Source: Mucilaginibacter ginsenosidivorans (GTDB lineage Bacteria; Bacteroidota; Bacteroidia; Sphingobacteriales; Sphingobacteriaceae). Taken from it: a stretch of 64,000 nt of DNA. The position numbers and the translations under genes were made by a program. Positions 1-9,012 of this stretch are shown here, piece after piece. The number at the start of each line of letters is the position of its first letter. The first letter of the stretch is position 1. The notes under the pieces are model-generated. The model did no database searches. It was given only the letters and a program-made list of their open reading frames with translations, and was not told where the DNA came from. The stretch is taken from positions 992,001 through 1,056,000 of the forward strand of contig NZ_CP042436.1 in the NCBI RefSeq assembly GCF_007971025.1. Direction: 5' to 3'.

Positions 1-285
1 GACCCATCCGAGGATTATTTGTACCCCGAGTATAATATTACCGTGCATCATGCTTATGAAGATTTTGCATATTCCTTCTCCGCCTTCGTGGACGCGCAGG
101 GGGTGATACATTTCCGAAAATCGACTATTTTTTCTTATCCTGAGTTTGAAAAATCTAATACTCAAGCCATTAAAGCTTTACTTAGTGGTTATGTTGCGCG
201 GTATGTTAATGTAACGCCGGGAAGCACTTTGGGCATACCGCACACCAGCGTAGTGCTGATCAACCTGACCGGCAAAAAACAATAG
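1..285 (+). CDS. Hypothetical protein, 3' end only
   Basis: The frame is open from base 1 to a TAA at 283-285, giving the last 94 residues of a protein whose start lies before the window. The TTG at 19 is only an internal codon. No family is recognised. The visible part has mixed alpha/beta composition with no membrane segment or repeats. It ends three bases before the stop of the convergent response regulator gene. Confidence 0.5.
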   Translation, partial: DPSEDYLYPEYNITVHHAYEDFAYSFSAFVDAQGVIHFRKSTIFSYPEFEKSNTQAIKALLSGYVARYVNVTPGSTLGIPHTSVVLINLTGKKQ

Positions 286-288
286 CCG

Positions 289-723
289 TTAGTTGTACGA
301 TTCGATCAAAGCAAAACGGTCGATCGATATTTCCCTATAACGGATAATTTTTTGTAATGCTTCCTTCGTGATCGGCTTCATGATAAAGGCCTTTACGAAA
401 TCATACTCCTCCAGGTGTTGCAAATCGGCAGGGTATTTTGTCGCTGAAAGGATATACACGTCGATAGGTTTGGCCAACCGCGGGTAAAGCGACCTAAGCT
501 GGTCCAAGAATTCCCATGCATCAAAACCGGGCTGGTAAGCTATGTCAAGCAAAATGATATCGGGCAGGCTCCGCTCGTCCGAATAGTTTTGGGATAGCTG
601 GTCCATTATCCTTGAACCGGACCCCGTGCATCTTATCTCAACCGGGGAACCGAAACGAGAGAGCAGCTTTCTTAAAATAAAGTGGTCGAGCTGGCAGTCG
701 TCAATGTAGGTTAGCTTATTCAT
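289..723 (-). CDS. Single-domain response regulator (CheY-like receiver)
   Basis: This 144-residue protein is a stand-alone receiver domain. The acidic pair DD (8-9), a phospho-acceptor Asp in ILLDIAY (about 60), a Ser/Thr in LSAT and the conserved Lys in MKPI are all visible. No output domain is present, so it should act by protein-protein contact in a phosphorelay, probably downstream of a hybrid or cytosolic histidine kinase. Such small receivers are abundant in Bacteroidota. No cognate kinase is adjacent. The truncated kinase-like protein at 9549 is the nearest candidate, but that link is speculative. Confidence 0.85.
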   Translation of the reverse strand: MNKLTYIDDCQLDHFILRKLLSRFGSPVEIRCTGSGSRIMDQLSQNYSDERSLPDIILLDIAYQPGFDAWEFLDQLRSLYPRLAKPIDVYILSATKYPADLQHLEEYDFVKAFIMKPITKEALQKIIRYREISIDRFALIESYN

Positions 724-839
724 ACTAATAGGTGTTTGGTATACCCAAAAGTATATAAGCCGGGTAAGCCGGGCATCAGGGATACTACGGAATCGGCTGC
801 GTATTTACACGGGTTCTGCAGGGTGTTTTCACCGCAAAA

Positions 840-2804
840 CTATTGCGTAGTAAGTGTGATGAACGAGCGCTGATCGGCCTTAAACTCACATTCGCCATTG
901 CTTATCTTCACTGAACCTTTTTGCTTCATGTCCGATTTAATGTTGGTGACGTATAGATTCAGTTTATTTACCCCCGCAGGCAGACCTGTCAAATGAACTT
1001 TCCGTGTGGTGCCGTTGTTGACAATATGGACGGTATAGACGTGTTTTGCATTATCGCCCAATGCCGCGCAGGAAATATCGGCGACATCGCTGGTGATAGG
1101 CATAAATCTTAGGTCCTTAGGGGTCGATGCCAGTTGTTTCAAATTCCAGAAGCGTTGCGTAGGCTCAAGCGGACCGTTATCGCCAAAAATGCCACCACCT
1201 TTCAGCGGCGAATAATCGGACGTTAGCTGCCATTGCAAAATAGATATGGGCTGACAGATGGCGAGCAGCCGGGTATACAGGTTGACCTCTTCCAGGGCAT
1301 AAGACTGCTCCAGGAAATATTGCGGATAGCCCCACGCCGCCGCATCGATACTACCTTCGCCTACCAGCAAAGGCAGGTTGGTTTGTTTGGCCGCATCGGC
1401 CCATTTTTGCAGGATTGGCGTGTCCCAACCGCGCCACGAATGGAAGGAGACCATGCCTATGTAGGGTTTAGCCTGCGGATCGTTCATGGCCGGGTAGATG
1501 AAACTGTAGGTTGTGGCATCCGAATTATCGCCGAGCAGCAACTTAGTTGTTAATCCATGCGACGCAAAATAAGCGCCGAGGCCCTTGATCAGTTCATCAT
1601 GTTCTTCTGCGGTTTGGCGGACGTTAATACCCAGGTCCGATTCGTTAAAAGAGAAATCGGCGACATCAACACCGTAATGTGCTTTGAGGTAAAGAATATA
1701 ATCGGTTATCGACTGGTATATTTTGGTCATGCTTGATCTTTTCAACGGATTACCCCAGATGCCCTCGGGCGAACGGCCCATGTTTAGCTTACCCTCAACC
1801 GCCCAGGCGGGCGGGAACCACGCGGTAACGATTACCGGGATATTCATTTGGCTAAGCCTTTGCGCCATTTCCATAGCCCGCTTTACGCGGATGTTGAGTT
1901 TAGACGTATCGGTTTTTGTGGGATCGACCGTCGAATCGGGCTGCCAGCTTATCCAGGGCATTTCGACCCTGCCCCAGGCTACCCGCAGGTTTTTGAGGCA
2001 ATAATCGATCACTTCTGGATCATGGGCAGGGTTCTGGATGCGGAAATTTCCGCCCAGCCCATCGAACACCCTTCCCGGGGCCGATGCGTCCAGTTTCATT
2101 TCGGCAGGCGAATCGTCTATCAAACCGGAGACCTTTATCTCGTATGTTCTTTGAAAAACGACGCCTTTGCCGATCTTACCTGAACAAATGGGAAAATATA
2201 AACTGATATTTTTCTGCTTTTCGTCAATTCGGAAAATTATGGTCGATATCGTATCCTGTTGTATCCGGATATCCTGCGATGCAGCCATAAAACTTGCTTC
2301 CTCCAGGTCGTGCTGCAAATGCATGCCGGGCGCTCCCAAACCAGTCTGGCTGAATTGATGTTCGGGCTGGTTGCTTAACTTTATTGCCCCGTCGTTGTAA
2401 GCAACCGGCAGGGTCACATTAAAATAAACACCGTCGAGGGTGGTGTCCTGCGCCGAAAAGCATTTGATAGTTATTCTTGCTTTTCCTTTACCTATATCCT
2501 TTACCGTCTCAGTAAAATGAATACTGTCAATTTTGGTGGTAACTACCTGCTCGTCGCCGTTGCGAATAAATTGGGGTTGCTGCAACTCCTTGCCTGTAAA
2601 GTAAACTTTCTTCCAGTTATTGCCGGATACGACTAAACGGGTATCGAACGCCATTAACTGGCCCTTAATACGAATACCGCTTAGGTTGCCGTAAGGCATC
2701 AGTTCCGCCTGGGCGAACACATGTTGTAAAGGCAGCAGCAAAATACAGGCTATAATCCCTGTGTTGATAAAATAGCCTACTGTCTTATTGCCTTTGCCAA
2801 ACAT
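840..2804 (-). CDS. Secreted glycoside hydrolase, GH30-like
   Basis: The protein has 654 residues with an N-terminal hydrophobic signal segment ending near VFAQA (about residue 32). A jelly-roll-like N-terminal region is followed by a (beta/alpha)8 catalytic region from about 245 (DGLGGNFR). The likely acid/base is Glu in FSFNESD and the likely nucleophile Glu in LLVGEGS, which fits clan GH-A and GH30-type enzymes acting on beta-linked glucans, galactans or glucosylated substrates. A C-terminal beta domain follows. It sits 9 bases downstream of the GH3 gene on the same strand, so the two are probably co-transcribed and act in sequence on a plant or fungal glycan. The exact family is less certain than the clan. 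Confidence 0.75.
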   Translation of the reverse strand: MFGKGNKTVGYFINTGIIACILLLPLQHVFAQAELMPYGNLSGIRIKGQLMAFDTRLVVSGNNWKKVYFTGKELQQPQFIRNGDEQVVTTKIDSIHFTETVKDIGKGKARITIKCFSAQDTTLDGVYFNVTLPVAYNDGAIKLSNQPEHQFSQTGLGAPGMHLQHDLEEASFMAASQDIRIQQDTISTIIFRIDEKQKNISLYFPICSGKIGKGVVFQRTYEIKVSGLIDDSPAEMKLDASAPGRVFDGLGGNFRIQNPAHDPEVIDYCLKNLRVAWGRVEMPWISWQPDSTVDPTKTDTSKLNIRVKRAMEMAQRLSQMNIPVIVTAWFPPAWAVEGKLNMGRSPEGIWGNPLKRSSMTKIYQSITDYILYLKAHYGVDVADFSFNESDLGINVRQTAEEHDELIKGLGAYFASHGLTTKLLLGDNSDATTYSFIYPAMNDPQAKPYIGMVSFHSWRGWDTPILQKWADAAKQTNLPLLVGEGSIDAAAWGYPQYFLEQSYALEEVNLYTRLLAICQPISILQWQLTSDYSPLKGGGIFGDNGPLEPTQRFWNLKQLASTPKDLRFMPITSDVADISCAALGDNAKHVYTVHIVNNGTTRKVHLTGLPAGVNKLNLYVTNIKSDMKQKGSVKISNGECEFKADQRSFITLTTQ

Positions 2805-2813
2805 ATCCGGATG

Positions 2814-4982
2814 TTAGTCTACAGTAATCGTTTCAGTCTCTTTGATATCCCTCGATGACGACCCGGCGAGTAGTTTATATTTGCCCGGCTCTACTACCCA
2901 TTTACTGGTATTAACATCATAATAAGCCAGATCCTTAACCGGTATGCTTACGGTTACGCTGGCAGTTTGCCCGGCGGGGATCAATACCTTTTTGAAGGCC
3001 TTCAACTCTTTGTCGGCACGTTCTACTACCGAACCGTCTTTGCTTACATACAATTGAACGGTTTCCTTACCTGCATATTTTCCTGTATTTTTTATGGTAA
3101 CCGTGGCGGTGATATTTTCCCCGGTTTTATAAGTTTTTTTGGCTGTTTTTAAGCCTGAATATTTATAATCGGTGTAAGAAAGGCCGTAGCCAAAGCAGTA
3201 AAGCGGTTCTATCTTTTTAGTGTCGAACCAACGGTAGCCTACTAATATTCCTTCTTTGTAATCCACCTGCAGGTTTTCGCCGGGATAGGCATCCAATGCA
3301 TGAGCCGGCGAGTCTTTCAGTTCAGCAGGGAAAGTGAAAGGCAGCCTGCCCGAAGGGTTTATTTTGCCCAGCAACACGTCGGCTAATGCGTTGCCATTTT
3401 CCGACCCGTTGTACCACGACCATACGATGGTGTGATTGTTTTGCTTGATCTTGCCGATATCATACGGCGCGCCACCGATAACCACCACAATGGTATTCGG
3501 GTTTGCTACGGTTACTGCGTCAACCAGTGTTTGTTCGCCGAAAGGGAGGCTGAGGTCCTTGCGGTCGCTACCCTCGCTTTCATAATCGCGGTTACCGCCT
3601 ATGAACAGGATAGCCATATCCGTTTTCTTTGCCAGGTCGGCAGCTTCCGCAACCATGGCTGAGTCGGCAGGTTTGGTGGGTGCATTCACACTGGCGCCAT
3701 GCTGCCGGTAAACTCCTGAATATCCCTGCGCGAATTTGATATCCACCGTTTTGCCCAGCCTGTTTTGTAAACCGGCCAGCGGGGTTACCTCGTACTTCGC
3801 CTTTACACCCGCCCCAAAACCGCCAAGGTGGAAGGTATGCGTGGCATTGTCGCCTATTATCGCTATACTTTTAATCCCCGATGTATTCAGCGGGAGCAGA
3901 TGCTTATCGTTTTTAAGCAGCACGATGGATTCGGCGGCTATGTCATATACAGTTTTACTGTGGGCCGGAGTGTTCATTTTTCCAGCGGGTGGGTTAGCGC
4001 TCATGGCCGTGTGATACAGTACCCACAAAATACGGTGCACCTTTTCGTCTATCACCTTCGTGCTTACTTTACCTGCCTTAACTGAATCGAGCAGTTTGGT
4101 GGCAAAAAAGTACTTGTCATACTTCGGGCCCGAACCCATCTCCAAATCGAGGCCATTATTAGCTGCCGCAACGGTGCTGTGTGTGCCGCCCCAGTCGCTG
4201 ATAACAATGCCCTTAAATTTCCATTCGCCTTTTAAAACTTTGTTCAGCAGGTAATCATTCTCTGAACAGTAAACGCCGCGTAACTTGTTGTAAGCCGACA
4301 TGATGGTCCAGGCATTGCCTTCCGTAATAGAAGCTTTGAATGCCGGCAGGTATATCTCCCGCAAAGTGCGCTCGTCCACATTAACGTTCACACGGCCGCG
4401 CTCAACTTCCTGGTTGTTCACAACGAAGTGTTTTACGCATGCAGCTATGTTCTGGCTTTGTATGCCTTTTACGGCCTGTACCGCTAAACGTGAGTTAAGG
4501 AAAGGATCTTCGGAATAGTACTCGTAGGTGCGGCCGCACAAAGGTGTGCGGGCAATATTGAATGCCGGGGCAAGCATGATGTATTTTTTTCGCGCCCTTG
4601 CTTCCTCGCCCATGTCATGGCCAAAGCGGTAGGCCAGGTCGGGGTTCCAGGTTGCGGCTAATGCGGACCCGTTTGGAAAAAAAGTAGCCGAATCGGTGGT
4701 CAGATTGGCCGAGCCCCAGCCTTCCTTCACGTCTTCGCGAACGCCAAGCGGACCGTCATCGGTCATTAGCCCGCTTATGCCTAAACGTTCGACACCCGTG
4801 GTGCTGAAAATACCGTTGGCATGCAGCATGCCTATCTTTTCTTCGAGCGTAAGCTTTTTGACGATGGCATCTATTTTAGCGTCCAGCGCTTGCTGACTTT
4901 TTCCTTTGGTTTGCGCCAAAACGATAGTTGGGGCCGATAAAAATGTGATCAATACTAAACTGATTAAAATCCTGGTTCTCAT
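2814..4982 (-). CDS. bglX: Glycoside hydrolase family 3 beta-glucosidase/xylosidase
   Basis: This 722-residue secreted enzyme has a signal peptide ending near VLAQ (23). The N-terminal GH3 barrel shows the TDDGPLG loop (74-80), KHF (184-186) and the nucleophile motif ISDWGG with Asp263. The C-terminal GH3 sandwich carries the Gly-rich IIGDNA and GGNRDYESEGSDR regions, and a fibronectin-III-like domain closes the protein (last about 100 residues). This is the standard architecture of BglX-type periplasmic exo-beta-glucosidases. It is the first gene of a two-gene unit with the GH30-like enzyme. The precise substrate cannot be read from the sequence, so the symbol denotes the family only. Confidence 0.88.
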   Translation of the reverse strand: MRTRILISLVLITFLSAPTIVLAQTKGKSQQALDAKIDAIVKKLTLEEKIGMLHANGIFSTTGVERLGISGLMTDDGPLGVREDVKEGWGSANLTTDSATFFPNGSALAATWNPDLAYRFGHDMGEEARARKKYIMLAPAFNIARTPLCGRTYEYYSEDPFLNSRLAVQAVKGIQSQNIAACVKHFVVNNQEVERGRVNVNVDERTLREIYLPAFKASITEGNAWTIMSAYNKLRGVYCSENDYLLNKVLKGEWKFKGIVISDWGGTHSTVAAANNGLDLEMGSGPKYDKYFFATKLLDSVKAGKVSTKVIDEKVHRILWVLYHTAMSANPPAGKMNTPAHSKTVYDIAAESIVLLKNDKHLLPLNTSGIKSIAIIGDNATHTFHLGGFGAGVKAKYEVTPLAGLQNRLGKTVDIKFAQGYSGVYRQHGASVNAPTKPADSAMVAEAADLAKKTDMAILFIGGNRDYESEGSDRKDLSLPFGEQTLVDAVTVANPNTIVVVIGGAPYDIGKIKQNNHTIVWSWYNGSENGNALADVLLGKINPSGRLPFTFPAELKDSPAHALDAYPGENLQVDYKEGILVGYRWFDTKKIEPLYCFGYGLSYTDYKYSGLKTAKKTYKTGENITATVTIKNTGKYAGKETVQLYVSKDGSVVERADKELKAFKKVLIPAGQTASVTVSIPVKDLAYYDVNTSKWVVEPGKYKLLAGSSSRDIKETETITVD

Positions 4983-5138
4983 GATGGGTATGGTTTAGAA
5001 TAAATTGGTTATGTTATTCTGCCGGATAGTGTAAAGCGGACACAATTTACTGCTAATTTATCTAAAAAAGAGATGATGTTAAGATAATACAATTATTTGT
5101 TAAATAACCGCTGAGTGGTACCCGGAAAGTTGCGGTTA

Positions 5139-5666
5139 TTAAAACCTGATAAGCACCCTGAAAATATTGGACGAAGTATCCTTGTCCCAGGTGTAGGTAA
5201 ATTCATCGGCCGAGCGGGTAATGATGAGGATGCCAAAGTGTTCCATTACCTGTTCAAAGGAAAGGAAGTCATCGAGCGAGCCTTCTTCGCTGGCAAAGCG
5301 GATATAGTTTTCGCTTTCCCAAACGGCATACAGCGAGTTTAAGGGATCGGCGCTGATGAGTTTGCGGTTCTCGGTGGTTTGCCGGGCGTTAACCAGGTAA
5401 AGCGGCGCGCCGTTGTCGGTTTTGGAAATAACGAGCCCGCCCTTGTCAGCCTCAACATCAAAACGGGTATGGTGTTCGCCCGCATGTTTGATGCCGTTGG
5501 TCAGGAGCTCGGTGATGATCACTTTGCTCCTGAATAAAATATCTTCCCGGTCGACCTGCGCAGGGATACGGCTGGTTATATAACCGAGCATATATTCAAG
5601 CGAGCTGACCAGTTTTTCAACGCTGTTATCAAAATCGAATACCATTCTTTCAGCGCTGGTTTGCAT
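5139..5666 (-). CDS. RsbW-like ATP-binding anti-sigma/kinase protein
   Basis: The 175-residue protein carries a GHKL ATPase fold with an N-box (ITELLTNGIKHAG, about 50-62) and a likely G1 box (TDNGAPLY). This is the serine-kinase type used in partner switching: it phosphorylates a STAS antagonist and sequesters a target such as a sigma factor. The stop/start with the upstream STAS gene overlap at base 5666 (translational coupling). Together with the STAS protein and the PP2C phosphatase it makes a complete switch. The target is not evident in the window. It has no membrane segment and should be cytosolic. Confidence 0.8.
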   Translation of the reverse strand: MQTSAERMVFDFDNSVEKLVSSLEYMLGYITSRIPAQVDREDILFRSKVIITELLTNGIKHAGEHHTRFDVEADKGGLVISKTDNGAPLYLVNARQTTENRKLISADPLNSLYAVWESENYIRFASEEGSLDDFLSFEQVMEHFGILIITRSADEFTYTWDKDTSSNIFRVLIRF

Positions 5667-6010
5667 CAGAACTTGTTTACAGCAAACTGCGCCTCTTCGG
5701 CATAGTTGTATATCTTGAACACCTTATCAAGGCGGATCAGCTTGATCAGGTCGCGAATGTCGTTGCGCAGCCCGGTCAAAACAATATCCAGTTTCAAGCT
5801 GATAGCGTATTTAAGCGCGCTTACCAGGGCACCTAAAAAAGCGCTATCCACATATTTCAGTTCCTGCAGGTCGAGGATGATTATTTTTTTGTGCTGATCA
5901 AGCAGGCTCACCAATTCTGCTTTAAACTGGTCGGAATTACTCAGGTTGGCCTCGGTGATGGTGACATCAGCGATGACGAATTTCGGGCCTTCTTTACTTA
6001 CTTGGATCAT
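5666..6010 (-). CDS. STAS-domain anti-sigma factor antagonist
   Basis: This 114-residue protein is a single STAS domain with the typical LKYVDSAFLGALV segment. The Ser in DSAFLG matches the regulatory Ser phosphorylated by RsbW-like kinases. Its unphosphorylated form should bind the kinase encoded immediately downstream. It lies between the phosphatase gene (6 bp upstream) and the kinase gene (1 bp overlap), so the stoichiometric partners are translated together. Confidence 0.88.
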   Translation of the reverse strand: MIQVSKEGPKFVIADVTITEANLSNSDQFKAELVSLLDQHKKIIILDLQELKYVDSAFLGALVSALKYAISLKLDIVLTGLRNDIRDLIKLIRLDKVFKIYNYAEEAQFAVNKF

Positions 6011-6016
6011 AATGTA

Positions 6017-7156
6017 TTATTGTTTATTGATATTAATTATACTGCAATCATCAACCAGGGCCGGTGATAAATTTTGCAACAAGTGCTGCCTTATTTGTTT
6101 GAACGTCATTTTGTCTTCGATCATGTTCAGCAATTTATCCTTAAATAAATTGTAATCGCTTTTTTTCTCCCCGTTCTCCTCATAATCTATCAGGCCATCC
6201 GTAAAGATAAAGAATTGGTCGCCAGGTTTTAGCTGAACACGCCGTTCGGTGTAACCGCCGTCGGGGAATAAGCCGAGCAACAGGCCGTCAGAGTCAACCT
6301 GGGTTATCTCACCGGTTTCAGCTTTATAAAGCAAAGCAGGCAGGTCGCCGGCGCCCGAGTAGGTAATTACCTGTTCCTGTTTATCCACCATGACCAACGA
6401 CATGGTCGACAAAATATCTTTCAGCGCATCGTCATAACAGATAACGCTGTTTACTTTTTGCAATATTTCGGCGGTCGAAAAGTCACGGTTCATTATACCA
6501 AACCGGATAGCCGCGCGTATATAACTCAGGAAGCTGAAGGTAAAGAACCAGGCCACCCATTTTTTGCCCATCACATCGCCAAGCACAATATAACTGTAGC
6601 GGTCGTCAACCTCGATGAAATCGATAAAGTCGCCGCCCGGTACATCCTGGTAAGCCTGGTGCCAGAAATCGACATCGAAACCCTGGACGACCGGCGCCAC
6701 TTTGGGTACGGTGCGGATATTTAATGCCAGTGCTGCCTTCTTTATTTCGAGAACTGATAACTCGCGTTGTTTCTGTACAGTGTCGATCAGGTTGGTGATC
6801 TTGGACACGATCACGTTTACAGGCGTTTCCTTCACCACGTAATCCACCGCCTGCAGGTCGAGGCCCTCAGACATCAGGTCCTTGTCGGTGATGTAACTCA
6901 GGAAGACGAAAGGGATATCCTTAAAATCGGAATGATTGATCAGCACCTTCCTGAACTCGATGCCGTTCATTTCGGGCATTTCGTAGTCCGAAAGGATGGC
7001 GTCGGGAATATTGAGGTTCAGGTAATCGATGGCCTCGCATGCCGACGGGCAGGACGCGCATTCAAAACCTGCCTTTGTGAAAGCGTGTGTTAGTATTTTT
7101 AGGAATAATGGATTGTCATCAACCAGTAATACCTTTTTTGCATTTGGGCTCGACAT
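6017..7156 (-). CDS. Receiver domain fused to PP2C (SpoIIE/RsbU-type) phosphatase
   Basis: This 379-residue protein has an N-terminal receiver (acidic pair DD near 12-13, phospho-Asp in ILSDYEMPEMNG, Lys in VKET) and a short linker. The C-terminal SpoIIE/PP2C phosphatase shows the metal-binding GGDFIDF and GDVMGKKW motifs, SGAGDLP, and the terminal FTDGLID. By family knowledge, phosphorylation of the receiver switches on dephosphorylation of the STAS protein. The module thus converts a two-component signal into a partner switch. It begins 22 bases after the stop of a small membrane protein gene and probably shares its transcript. Confidence 0.88.
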   Translation of the reverse strand: MSSPNAKKVLLVDDNPLFLKILTHAFTKAGFECASCPSACEAIDYLNLNIPDAILSDYEMPEMNGIEFRKVLINHSDFKDIPFVFLSYITDKDLMSEGLDLQAVDYVVKETPVNVIVSKITNLIDTVQKQRELSVLEIKKAALALNIRTVPKVAPVVQGFDVDFWHQAYQDVPGGDFIDFIEVDDRYSYIVLGDVMGKKWVAWFFTFSFLSYIRAAIRFGIMNRDFSTAEILQKVNSVICYDDALKDILSTMSLVMVDKQEQVITYSGAGDLPALLYKAETGEITQVDSDGLLLGLFPDGGYTERRVQLKPGDQFFIFTDGLIDYEENGEKKSDYNLFKDKLLNMIEDKMTFKQIRQHLLQNLSPALVDDCSIININKQ

Positions 7157-7177
7157 ATTATTCCTTTCGTGCGGATA

Positions 7178-7540
7178 TTATAGCGCGAACCTGACTGCGA
7201 TGTAAGCACCTGCTATCAACATACCCGATGCAATGGCATACCGTAAAGTGTTATCGTGTGTTGCCGGCGGCGTCAATACCAATACCACGGCAAGTACGCA
7301 CATGGCTGCCCCGCCTATACCGCCGATAAGACGTGGCAAACGGATACGGCCCAGGTACCTGCGGGTCTTTTTGTTGTCAAGCTGAGAGTTAGCCAGCAGC
7401 ATATCGAATTCTTCCAGCAATTCGGCACGCGACGATGCGGGCTTCTCATCGGTTTTCTTAAATGCTTCAAGATCATTCTCTATCACTTTGCTTTTCGGCA
7501 TGTTTTCAGTTTTTGTATTCACTTTCGCTAATTTTATCAA
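7178..7540 (-). CDS. Small membrane protein, unknown
   Basis: The 120-residue product has a polar, Lys/Glu-rich N-terminal half and two hydrophobic helices in the C-terminal half (around GGIGGAAMCVLAVVLVL and the following YAIASGMLIAGAYIAV). An in-frame ATG at 7501 (MPKSK) is a plausible alternative start giving 107 residues. It lies just upstream of the partner-switching genes on the same strand, with a 21-bp gap, so it may be the first gene of that operon. No family is recognised. Confidence 0.6.
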   Translation of the reverse strand: MIKLAKVNTKTENMPKSKVIENDLEAFKKTDEKPASSRAELLEEFDMLLANSQLDNKKTRRYLGRIRLPRLIGGIGGAAMCVLAVVLVLTPPATHDNTLRYAIASGMLIAGAYIAVRFAL

Positions 7541-7605
7541 TGTTTCGGTAACAAGTACGTTGTATTTTTACGGCTGGTTTCGGTCAAGGTTACGTCTATA
7601 ATTAA

Positions 7606-8100
7606 TTAATCGTAATACCATCCTAATATCCAGAACCTTTTACCATCAAAATATAATTCTATACTATTGATACCCTGCCCGATAACTTTGCCGTCGGGAG
7701 TGTAGCGCTCTTCATACGCGCTCCACACGTGGTAAATATTTCGTATGTTCTGCACCTGGCGCGAGGTCTCGTGCTCATAAAAACCGTTCTTCTCCATATA
7801 GGCATCCGACTCACGGTGATATTGTTTTAACGAGGTATAGTGCAATACCGGCGCACCTTTGGCATCGATACCTGCCGAACCAACGCGCACGCCGGGAATA
7901 TGCAGGAGACTGTCGCGCTCAAAATTCACCTTTTCGCCTTTCTTTACGCTTACTACATCATAATAAGCTTTGATAATACCGTCCAGGGTACCAACATCGT
8001 CACCAAATTTGGTAAGCACGTGTTGGTTCTGGGCCTGTGCATTCATAGTTACAGACATAGCTATCACGCAGGTGATGAGCGCCAATACCGTTTTTTTCAT
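7606..8100 (-). CDS. Secreted hypothetical protein (nuclear transport factor 2-like size)
   Basis: Starting at the ATG at 8100 gives a clean signal peptide (MKKTVLALITC to about AQAQ). The longer frame reaching 8154 would put 18 polar residues before it, so the internal start is preferred. The mature part (about 140 residues) ends in a segment typical of SnoaL-like or NTF2-like small proteins (IELYFDGKRFWILGWYYD), which is only a resemblance. It has no lipobox and is probably periplasmic. It precedes the small membrane protein on the same strand with a 65-bp gap. Confidence 0.6.
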   Translation of the reverse strand: MKKTVLALITCVIAMSVTMNAQAQNQHVLTKFGDDVGTLDGIIKAYYDVVSVKKGEKVNFERDSLLHIPGVRVGSAGIDAKGAPVLHYTSLKQYHRESDAYMEKNGFYEHETSRQVQNIRNIYHVWSAYEERYTPDGKVIGQGINSIELYFDGKRFWILGWYYD

Positions 8101-8273
8101 GTTTGTCATTGCGTTAGGGTCGCGAAACTTTTTTGTCATTGCTTTTAAATCCATCTCTCTTATCTCTCCGATTATATATTAAGTAACTGTTTTATACAGT
8201 TCAGTATCTTGTAATTGTAAATGTGTTGTACGTAAGCGATTTTAAAAATGTTGAGCGACCGCCGATATTTTTT

Positions 8274-8290
8274 GTAACAAAGCTTGTTAC
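8274..8290. promoter_or_regulatory. Inverted repeat in a divergent intergenic region
   Basis: GTAACAA-AGC-TTGTTAC forms a 7-bp perfect inverted repeat with a 3-bp spacer. It sits between divergently transcribed genes (starts at 8100 and 8353), where a dimeric regulator could control both. A second shorter repeat (AACTGT at 8185-8190, ACAGTT at 8196-8201) lies nearer the minus-strand gene. Confidence 0.35.
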
Positions 8291-8325
8291 GTTAGGCGCG
8301 GGTCGTCCGCCGTGCCAAATTTTGA

Positions 8326-8333
8326 TAAATTTG
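8326..8333 (+). promoter_or_regulatory. Bacteroidota -7 promoter box
   Basis: TAAATTTG fits the TAnnTTTG consensus of the housekeeping Bacteroidota sigma factor and lies 20 bp before the lipoprotein start codon. No good -33 TTTG was found at the usual spacing, so the call is tentative. Confidence 0.35.
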
Positions 8334-8352
8334 CAGTCTTACCCAACAGTTT

Positions 8353-9009
8353 ATGTATAACACACTCATATCACTTACCACCATTTTGTTCCTGTTAAAT
8401 TCATGCACCCAAAAAGAGGTAAAGCAGGGAATGATATCTTATACTATCGAATACCAGTTGCCCGACAGCCTTCGGAGTTACGAGGCTTACCTTCCCAAAA
8501 CGGCCGTCGTTTATTTCAAAGGCGATTCGACCGTGAGCATACAACAGGCCGGCCCCGAAGCGACAACCGTGATAACCTATAGGCCTACAGATCTTGTAAG
8601 GGTGCTTTTAAGCTCATCATCAAAAAAATATGTGATGGACTATCCCAAAAACATCCAGGCTGAGTTATTGCCGGCAAGCACGGGTTATGCTTATGCCGCA
8701 ACAAAGGATACCATGACCATGGCCCGCCATAAAATAAAAAAATATGAATTGACCGATAAGGCAACCGGTGTAACTTCCGAAGCGTGGTTCACTAAGGAAA
8801 TATCAGTTGTGCCCAATTATTTGACTATGGTATTTGACACTACTTACGGGGTACCGCTGGCCTTTACAACCAAACAAAACGGCATACCGGTGACTACAAA
8901 AATAAAAGAGATTAAATTTGAACCGGTGCCGCCGGGCGTATTTTCGACCCCGGCGGGGTATCAAAAGATGAGTCCCGAGCAATTCAAAAACCTGCAACCC
9001 GAGAACTGA
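8353..9009 (+). CDS. Lipoprotein of unknown function (DUF4412/GLPGLI-like)
   Basis: This 218-residue protein has a short N-terminal hydrophobic stretch and a lipobox (LLNSC, Cys18). It should therefore be exported and lipidated. The body is rich in beta structure, and phrases such as GMISYTIEY and the repeated KIKKYELTDK... pattern resemble bacterial DUF4412/GLPGLI-type proteins that contain an LolA-like fold. That assignment is from memory and unproven. The following DUF2809-like gene starts 3 bp after its stop, so the two form an operon. Confidence 0.65.
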   Translation: MYNTLISLTTILFLLNSCTQKEVKQGMISYTIEYQLPDSLRSYEAYLPKTAVVYFKGDSTVSIQQAGPEATTVITYRPTDLVRVLLSSSSKKYVMDYPKNIQAELLPASTGYAYAATKDTMTMARHKIKKYELTDKATGVTSEAWFTKEISVVPNYLTMVFDTTYGVPLAFTTKQNGIPVTTKIKEIKFEPVPPGVFSTPAGYQKMSPEQFKNLQPEN

Positions 9010-9012
9010 TCT

